From Terriglobia bacterium (GTDB lineage: Bacteria; Acidobacteriota; Terriglobia; UBA7540), in NCBI GenBank assembly GCA_020073545.1, contig JAIQEZ010000020.1, positions 1 through 49,200 of the forward strand: DNA of 49,200 nucleotides. Reading direction: 5' to 3'. The notes below the pieces were generated by a model that did no database searches, was not told where the DNA came from, and saw only the letters and a list, made by a program, of their open reading frames with translations. This document shows, piece after piece, positions 43,861 through 49,200 of this stretch (position 1 is its first letter; the number at the start of each line of letters is the position of its first letter). Both the position numbers and the translations under genes were made by a program.

Positions 43861-44913
43861 GTGAAAAACCTCGTGCCCGGGGCGCGGACCTCGTTAATGA
43901 TGACTTCCATATTAACTGCGGTTAAGAGGCAGGTGCGTCAGGCACTGCGCCTGGCAGTGCTCCCCGTCCTTCAGGCGCCGGAAGAGGTTCTGATGGGCGG
44001 GCAAGCCGTCATCGAGGGTGTGATGATGCGCTCACCGCATTCTTATGCCGTGGCGGTACGGCAGCCCACTGGCTCTCTGGCGGTGACGCAAGCCTACCTG
44101 GACCGGCCAGCGGAAAGGCACCCGTGGTTGAAGTACCCCATCCTGCGTGGAGTGGGCGTGTTGGGGCAGGCGCTGGTGCTGGGAGTTCGCGCGTTGCGTT
44201 ACTCCGCCGAGCAGGCGTTGGAGGAGCCCGAAGCAGCAAGTTCCACCAGCGCGAAACCAAGAAAGAAAGCCGAACTGAGCGGCTGGTTGCTGGCTCTCAA
44301 TGTGGCGATCTCGCTGGCTTTCTTCATTTTCCTCTACAAACTCGTCCCGCTTTATTTGGCCACCGGGGTGACACGCCGATATCCTGGGACTGACAACACC
44401 GTGACGTTCAACTTGATGGATGGGACGATTCGCATCGTGTTGTTCCTGGGTTTCCTGATCCTGATGGCGCAGTGGAAAGAAATCCAGCGCGTGTTTGAAT
44501 ATCACGGCGCCGAGCACAAAGTGGTGTGGGCTTTTGAAAAACGCGGCCCGATCGACGTGGCTGCGGCTCGCGCCTGCACGCGCTTTCATCCCCGGTGCGG
44601 AACGAGCTTTCTTTTGGTGGTGATGGGCATCGCCGTGGTAGTTTACATGTTTCTGCCGTTTCACTCTTTCGCGCTGCGATTCCTGGGACGGATCGCCCTG
44701 CTGCCGGTGATCGCCGGAGTTTCCTACGAGTTCATCCGTTTCGCCGCGAAATCGAAAGGGCCGCTGTGGAGATGGGCGTCGCAGCCCGGTCTGTGGTTGC
44801 AGCGCGTCACGACTCGCGAACCGGACGACCGCCAGCTCGAAACCGCGATCAAGGCCCTCGAAACGGCAATGACGCTCGAGCAGAACCGTGGCGGCGAGCT
44901 GGTCGTGGCGTAA
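43861..44913 (+). CDS. DUF1385 membrane protein (YqhQ-like)
   Basis: About 350 residues. Members of DUF1385 are integral membrane proteins of unknown activity. The conserved GGQAVIEGVMMRSP motif occurs near residue 46, followed by a region with YPILRGV, and later FEYHGAEHKVVWAFE with its HGAEHK motif and RFHPRCGTSFL. Three or four transmembrane helices are predicted (NVAISLAFFIFLYKLVPLYL and others). The start may be GTG 43861 or ATG 43897/43900; none has a good ribosome-binding site. It lies 96 bases upstream of prfA, an arrangement commonly seen with prfA-prmC in bacteria. Confidence 0.9.
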   Translation: MKNLVPGARTSLMMTSILTAVKRQVRQALRLAVLPVLQAPEEVLMGGQAVIEGVMMRSPHSYAVAVRQPTGSLAVTQAYLDRPAERHPWLKYPILRGVGVLGQALVLGVRALRYSAEQALEEPEAASSTSAKPRKKAELSGWLLALNVAISLAFFIFLYKLVPLYLATGVTRRYPGTDNTVTFNLMDGTIRIVLFLGFLILMAQWKEIQRVFEYHGAEHKVVWAFEKRGPIDVAAARACTRFHPRCGTSFLLVVMGIAVVVYMFLPFHSFALRFLGRIALLPVIAGVSYEFIRFAAKSKGPLWRWASQPGLWLQRVTTREPDDRQLETAIKALETAMTLEQNRGGELVVA

Positions 44914-45009
44914 GGCCAGGAGTCAAACAGCGGAAGACAATGTGGGGGTACGGGTGGCGCGAATCGTCAAGGCGAGCACGCACCACGCAAGCACACCCTG
45001 GGTTTGCAC

Positions 45010-46131
45010 ATGCTTTATCTGGAAAAGCTGGCGGAAATCGAGGCGAAGTACGAGGGGCTGACGGACCAGCTCGGCAGGGCCGAGATCTTGGCGGATCCCG
45101 CTGTCTATCAAAAAACTGCCAAGGCCCGGGCGGACCTCACGGAGATTGTCGAGAAATTCCAGGAGTGGAAGGCCATCCACAAGGCCGTAAAGGATACCAA
45201 GGCCCTGGCGGAAGAATCTTCCTCCGACCCCGAGATGAAAGCGCTGGCGCACGAGGAGCTGGCGGGACTCGAAAAGCGTCAGGAGCAGGCGGAACAGGAA
45301 CTGAAGATCCTGCTGCTGCCCAAAGACCCCCATGACGAGAAGAACGTGGTGCTGGAAATCCGCGCCGGCACAGGCGGCGATGAGGCCACGCTATTCGCGC
45401 AGGAAATCTTCCGCATGTACGCCCGCTACGCGGAGGCGCAACACTGGCGCGTGGAAGTGCTCTCCACGAGTGTGTCGGGTGTCGGCGGGCTCAAGGAAGT
45501 CATCGCCCTCATCGAGGGCCAGAAGGTTTACAGCAAGCTGAAATACGAAAGCGGCGTCCACCGCGTGCAGCGCGTTCCGGAGACGGAGCAGCAGGGGCGC
45601 ATTCACACCTCGGCCGTGACCGTGGCGGTGCTCCCCGAAGCGGACGAAGTGGAGATCGAGATTGACACCAAGGATATTCGCATCGACACGTTCTGCTCCT
45701 CCGGGCCGGGAGGGCAGTCGGTGAACACCACCTATTCTGCCGTGCGGATTACGCACCTGCCGACGGGAATGGTCGTCTCCTGCCAAGACGAGAAATCGCA
45801 GATCAAGAATCGCGCCAAGGCGCTGCGTGTACTACGCTCGCGGCTCTACGAGCTTAAACTGCAGGAACAGCAAAAGCAGATCACTGAGGAGCGCCGCTCG
45901 ATGGTCGGCACGGGCGACCGCAGCGAGAAAATCCGGACCTACAATTTCCCGCAGAATCGCGTCACGGACCATCGCATCGGACTCACGCTCCATCAGCTCG
46001 ATCGGATTATCGAAGGGAAGATCGGAGAAATCATCGACGCGCTCATCGCTCACTATCAGGCTGAGAAGTTACAGCAACCTCCCACGCGCGAGCTGGGGGA
46101 GGACCAGCCGCCCCCCGCCCTCGCTGTCTGA
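45010..46131 (+). CDS. prfA: Peptide chain release factor 1
   Basis: 373 residues. RF1 reads UAA and UAG and releases the finished peptide. The codon-recognition PxT motif is PET in [13 protein letters not shown] (usual form is PAT or PVT), and the universally conserved peptidyl-hydrolysis motif GGQ is at residues 234-236 ([10 protein letters not shown]). The N-terminal coiled coil and GTGGDEA block ([13 protein letters not shown]) are present. ATG 45010 gives a family-like start ([17 protein letters not shown]); a TTG two codons upstream is less likely. PrmC, which methylates the GGQ glutamine, is encoded 38 bases downstream. Confidence 0.97.
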   Translation: MLYLEKLAEIEAKYEGLTDQLGRAEILADPAVYQKTAKARADLTEIVEKFQEWKAIHKAVKDTKALAEESSSDPEMKALAHEELAGLEKRQEQAEQELKILLLPKDPHDEKNVVLEIRAGTGGDEATLFAQEIFRMYARYAEAQHWRVEVLSTSVSGVGGLKEVIALIEGQKVYSKLKYESGVHRVQRVPETEQQGRIHTSAVTVAVLPEADEVEIEIDTKDIRIDTFCSSGPGGQSVNTTYSAVRITHLPTGMVVSCQDEKSQIKNRAKALRVLRSRLYELKLQEQQKQITEERRSMVGTGDRSEKIRTYNFPQNRVTDHRIGLTLHQLDRIIEGKIGEIIDALIAHYQAEKLQQPPTRELGEDQPPPALAV

Positions 46132-46169
46132 ACCTCGCAGCACGCGCCCGTGGAGCAAAATCCTTCGCA

Positions 46170-47057
46170 ATGCAGCTCCGCGCCACACTCCGGCAAGGAC
46201 TCCAGATTCTCCTCGCGCATCAGGTGCCTTCGGCGCAGCTCGCCGCAGAACTGTTGTTGATGCACGTCCTCGGGCGCGACCGCGCCTATCTCCACACCCA
46301 CGCGGAAGAGGATGTGCCGCCGGAGGCCCTCGAACGCTATTGCCAACTGATCGCAGAACGCGCCACGGGCAAGCCCACGCAGTACATCACAGGGCATCAG
46401 GAATTCTGGGGGCTGGATTTTGAGGTAAACCCGGACGTGCTGATCCCCAGGCCCGAGACCGAACACCTGGTGCAGCGCGTGCTCGAACTGGCGCGTCACC
46501 AAGGCCACCCGAAAGACGCCCGCCTGCGGATCGCCGACGTGGGGACGGGATCGGGATGCATCGCACTGGCGCTCGCTTCAGAATTGCCGCGCGCCATTCT
46601 TTTGGGCGCCGATATTTCGCGCCTGGCACTGGTGGTGGCTTCGCGTAACGCCATGCGCCTTGGCATGCCGGAGCGCGTCAAGTTTCTGGAAAGCGATCTA
46701 CTCACACGCTTGCTGACCCCGGACTTCCTCGGAACATTTGACTTCGCGGTTTCCAATCCTCCTTACGTCGGCCGGGAGGAAGTGGAAATGGTCCAGCGCG
46801 AAGTGCGCGAGTTCGAGCCGCGCGTAGCGTGGGGTGGCGACCTGGAACACGGAGACGAAATCTATGCGCGACTGTTCCCGCAGGCACTCCAGGCGCTCAA
46901 GCCGGGCGGGTACGTGGTGGTCGAGATTGGCTACAACATGCGGGAGCGTGTGCTGGCGCTGCTGGGCGAGGAATGGGAGGAAATCGAGGTCGTCCCGGAT
47001 TTAGCGGGAATTCCCCGGGTCGTCAGCGCAAGGAAAGCGGTCGTCAGTTGTCAGTAG
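46170..47057 (+). CDS. prmC: Release factor glutamine N5-methyltransferase PrmC (HemK)
   Basis: 295 residues. SAM-dependent enzyme that methylates the GGQ glutamine of release factors. The helical N-terminal domain (about 1-85) is followed by the Rossmann methyltransferase domain with IADVGTGSGCIALALA (SAM binding) and the substrate motif NPPYV in DFAVSNPPYVGREE. The IPRPETEHLV block is typical. The last residues VVSCQ are encoded inside a TCGTCAGTTG repeat, so the C-terminus has probably been extended or replaced by repeat sequence. The gene is adjacent to prfA, as in many bacteria. Confidence 0.96.
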   Translation: MQLRATLRQGLQILLAHQVPSAQLAAELLLMHVLGRDRAYLHTHAEEDVPPEALERYCQLIAERATGKPTQYITGHQEFWGLDFEVNPDVLIPRPETEHLVQRVLELARHQGHPKDARLRIADVGTGSGCIALALASELPRAILLGADISRLALVVASRNAMRLGMPERVKFLESDLLTRLLTPDFLGTFDFAVSNPPYVGREEVEMVQREVREFEPRVAWGGDLEHGDEIYARLFPQALQALKPGGYVVVEIGYNMRERVLALLGEEWEEIEVVPDLAGIPRVVSARKAVVSCQ

Positions 47058-47071
47058 TCAGTCGTCAGTTG
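47041..47071. repeat. Tandem TCAGT-type repeat spanning the end of prmC
   Basis: TCGTCAGTTG occurs at 47041-47050 and again at 47062-47071, with the related TCAGTAGTCAG between them. The prmC stop (TAG 47055-47057) lies inside the array. Such short TCAGT repeats can expand by slippage. Confidence 0.65.
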
Positions 47072-47096
47072 TGCGGTCCTCATCTTCAATCACACC

Positions 47097-48326
47097 ATGA
47101 CTCAATCGCCCGATCACTCAATTCGCTCCATCTTGCACGTCGATATGGACGCCTTCTTTGTTTCGGTGGAGGAGCTTGAGGATCCTACGCTCGTGGGGAA
47201 AGCCGTCATCGTGGGCGCCGACTCGGACGGCCGCGGCGTGGTGGCCGCGGCGAGTTACGAGGCGCGCAAGTTCGGCGTGCACTCCGCGATGCCGATTCGC
47301 ACTGCAAAAAAGCTCTGCCCGCACGCGATCTTCCTGCGCGGCCAGCACCGGAAGTACGGCGAGTATTCACAGAGAATCCACCGGATCTTTGAAGAATTTA
47401 CGCCCGTCGTCGAAATGGTTTCGATTGACGAAGCTTACCTCGACCTGACCGGGTGCGAGCGGCTGCACGGGTCGGCCTTCCGCGCCGCCGACAAGTTGAT
47501 CCGCCGGGTGAAGGACCGGACGGGGCTGAATTGCTCGGTGGGTGTTTCGACTTCACACCTGGTTTCCAAAATCGCCTCGGACCAGGCGAAGCCCCACGGA
47601 CTGCTTTACGTCTTGCCGGGTTGCGAGGCGAGGTTCCTGGCGCCGCTGCCCATTCGTCGCATGCCGGGCATCGGAAAAGTCACCGAGCCGGAGCTGCGCT
47701 CGCTCGGCATCGTGACCATCGGGGACTTGCAGCAGATGGGCCAGGATAAGCTTCGGAACCGCTTCGGAAAATTCGGCGAATGGCTTTACACCAAATCCAG
47801 CGGCCTGGATATCGACGCCTACCAGTATGAAGAAGAGCCGAAGTCGATCAGCCACGAGACCACCTTCGACACGGATATCAACGATCTCGATGAGGTTGAG
47901 CGGACGCTCTCGTACCTGGCACAACTCGTGGGCCGGCGCCTGCGTGACCACGGCCTTTTCGCGCGCACCGTGGGGCTGAAGCTGCGCTTTGCCCCGTTCA
48001 AGACGCTGACGCGCGACGTCACCCTGGATGAGCCCACCAACCTCGACTCCGTCATCTTCGCGAGCGTGCTGCGGCTATTTGAAGATGCCTGGAACGGCAA
48101 GCAGAAGATTCGCCTGGTGGGCGTGCGGTCGTCGAACCTGCAGCGTACCGCGTTTCAGCGCAGCCTGATCGACGCGGCGCAACGCGAGAAGTTCGACAAA
48201 GTGCTCAAGGCGGCTGACAAGGTTCGGGAAAAGTTCGGATTTGACGCGGTGCAACTGGCGCGGTCGGTCGAGCCGGACCGACAGCCATCGCGCAAGAAGC
48301 GGGGGTTCTTGGGGCGAGAGGATTAG
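47097..48326 (+). CDS. dinB: DNA polymerase IV, Y family
   Basis: 409 residues. Error-prone translesion polymerase. The catalytic acidic motifs are HVDMDAFFVSVEE (Asp near residue 16) and SIDEAYLDLTG, and the thumb has GVSTSHLVSKIASDQAKP and MPGIGKV. The little-finger domain follows. After residue 390 the tail is short and basic (RKKRGFLGRED) and no clear C-terminal beta-clamp motif was found. ATG 47097 is 39 bases after the prmC stop. Usually controlled by the SOS response; no LexA box was identified. Confidence 0.95.
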   Translation: MTQSPDHSIRSILHVDMDAFFVSVEELEDPTLVGKAVIVGADSDGRGVVAAASYEARKFGVHSAMPIRTAKKLCPHAIFLRGQHRKYGEYSQRIHRIFEEFTPVVEMVSIDEAYLDLTGCERLHGSAFRAADKLIRRVKDRTGLNCSVGVSTSHLVSKIASDQAKPHGLLYVLPGCEARFLAPLPIRRMPGIGKVTEPELRSLGIVTIGDLQQMGQDKLRNRFGKFGEWLYTKSSGLDIDAYQYEEEPKSISHETTFDTDINDLDEVERTLSYLAQLVGRRLRDHGLFARTVGLKLRFAPFKTLTRDVTLDEPTNLDSVIFASVLRLFEDAWNGKQKIRLVGVRSSNLQRTAFQRSLIDAAQREKFDKVLKAADKVREKFGFDAVQLARSVEPDRQPSRKKRGFLGRED

Positions 48327-48417
48327 TGGGGAGCGCGTGTGTTGTGCGCCGATTGCGCAACGGCCAAGGAAGAAGGGAGAACCAGCTCGCGTTGACAGCG
48401 GGCGCGAGAGAGATCCG

Positions 48418-48966
48418 ATGAAAACCGCCTACCTTGACATCGAAACCAAGTACGTGGGGAAGTTCAGTGACCAACGCCTTTTCCGCGACTGCAAGAATCA
48501 CGTGGTCACGGTCATTGGCGTGCGAGTTCTGGACGGGGCCAACGACGCTTTCGTTCAGCTTGTGGGGAAGGATGCCACCAAGGCCAACCTGATGCTGGTG
48601 CTCAAAGGGGTCGAGCGCCTGGTGACCTACAACGGACGGTCGATTCCCGACGAAGTGAAGGGTTACACAGGGTTCGATTTCCCGGTGATTGCGGCGCAAC
48701 TGGGAGTTGTGCTCGACCGGGAGTTCCCACACGTGGATCTGTGTCCGGAATGCTGGAGGAAAGGCCTCTGGGGAGGCCAAAAGGTTGTCGAGCAGAGTCT
48801 GGGCCTGAGGCGAAAGCTCCCGGGCAAAGACGGCAAGTGGGCCGACGAAACCTGGAAGAAATACGAGGCGACCAACGACGAGCGCCACAGGAACGAAGTG
48901 TTGGCCTACAACCAGGAAGACGTCTTTATGCTACGCCGCATCGAAGAGGCGTTGCAGAAACGTTAG
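48418..48966 (+). CDS. RNase H-fold exonuclease-like protein (YprB-type)
   Basis: 182 residues of the DEDD exonuclease fold. The DxE motif is YLDIETK (Asp7, Glu9), the middle has YNGRSIPDEVKGYTGFDFPV (second acidic motif), and the third motif YNQEDVFML matches YxxxD of the exonuclease III type. A CPEC pair near residue 105 could hold zinc. It is shorter than full YprB proteins, so this may be the nuclease domain alone. ATG 48418 follows GAGAGAG; a longer frame starting at 48241 overlaps dinB and has no ribosome-binding site. Its position directly after dinB suggests a repair or RNA-processing role. Confidence 0.75.
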   Translation: MKTAYLDIETKYVGKFSDQRLFRDCKNHVVTVIGVRVLDGANDAFVQLVGKDATKANLMLVLKGVERLVTYNGRSIPDEVKGYTGFDFPVIAAQLGVVLDREFPHVDLCPECWRKGLWGGQKVVEQSLGLRRKLPGKDGKWADETWKKYEATNDERHRNEVLAYNQEDVFMLRRIEEALQKR

Positions 48967-49200
48967 CCTCAAGGAGATGTCGCGGGATAGCCTTCCCAAA
49001 CGGTAGCCAAGAAACCCCTCACCCGCCCGCCCCCCGGCGCGGACACCCTCTCCCGTGGAGTTTGTGTGGCAACTCGATTGGGGGAGCCAATGGTCTTGAG
49101 GTATGGCCCCGCATCCTAGGTTTTCGCCTGATCGTGAAGGGCGAGGCGGGCGGGAAGCACTCCTCGCGGGTCCCCTAGCGCTTGGTGAGCATGCGCCACA
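48967..49200. other. Right-hand edge, contains dispersed repeat copy 2
   Basis: 234 bases with no supported gene. Positions 49020-49054 match the repeat at 29307-29340 (same ends CACCCG and ACCCTCTCCC, diverged middle). Confidence 0.45.

Overview
This window looks like chromosomal DNA from an Acidobacteriota member. The evidence is high GC content, a very large outer-membrane receptor with an N-terminal carboxypeptidase-regulatory domain, an alternative complex III plus caa3 oxidase operon, a stand-alone MglA GTPase, a DUF1385-prfA-prmC block, and many secreted proteins without a named family. The phylum call is an inference from gene content; no rRNA or tRNA gene was seen.

Layout. 1-7.5 kb: the start of an HtrA-type protease (minus strand, cut by the left edge), a secreted M1-like peptidase broken by an in-frame TAG, a secreted Gfo/Idh-like protein, two tandem paralogous membrane proteins, and a B12-binding radical SAM enzyme. 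7.7-14.5 kb (minus strand): MglA, an aldehyde dehydrogenase and the receptor. 14.5-15.4 kb: a long gap with a perfect consensus sigma-70-type promoter pointing into the respiratory operon. 15.4-27.9 kb: actABCDEF, a small membrane-anchored protein of unknown function, a Sco-type copper chaperone and the caa3 oxidase genes. Genes are mostly abutting or overlapping, so this is probably one transcription unit. 28-31.2 kb (minus strand): three secreted or membrane proteins. 31.2-34.4 kb: a cluster of palindromes, a zinc-ribbon protein and a radical SAM enzyme resembling tetraether synthase. 34.4-35.4 kb: a ribbon-helix-helix regulator with an iteron-like operator, and a RelB/ParE-like pair whose toxin seems truncated. 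35.2-39.8 kb: a secreted glycoside-hydrolase-like protein, a Tat-exported TIM-barrel protein and a MOT1-type anion transporter. 39.8-40.5 kb: the remnant of an IS256-like element. 40.7-43.7 kb: a secreted protein, a glycosyltransferase split by an in-frame TGA, and a zinc-ribbon protein. 43.9-49 kb: DUF1385, prfA, prmC, dinB and an RNase H-fold exonuclease.

How the genes work together. The central operon encodes a quinol-to-oxygen chain. ActABCDEF oxidises menaquinol and passes electrons through c-type hemes to the CuA/cytochrome c subunit and then to the A2-type heme-copper oxidase core; the Sco protein would load CuA. The prfA-prmC pair is functionally linked, because PrmC methylates the GGQ glutamine of release factors. 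The most notable items are the Tes-like radical SAM gene (a candidate for membrane-spanning lipid synthesis), the unnamed actF-sco gene, the consensus promoter with its ~500-base leader, a 55-residue domain shared by two otherwise unrelated secreted proteins, and three in-frame stop codons inside recognisable genes.
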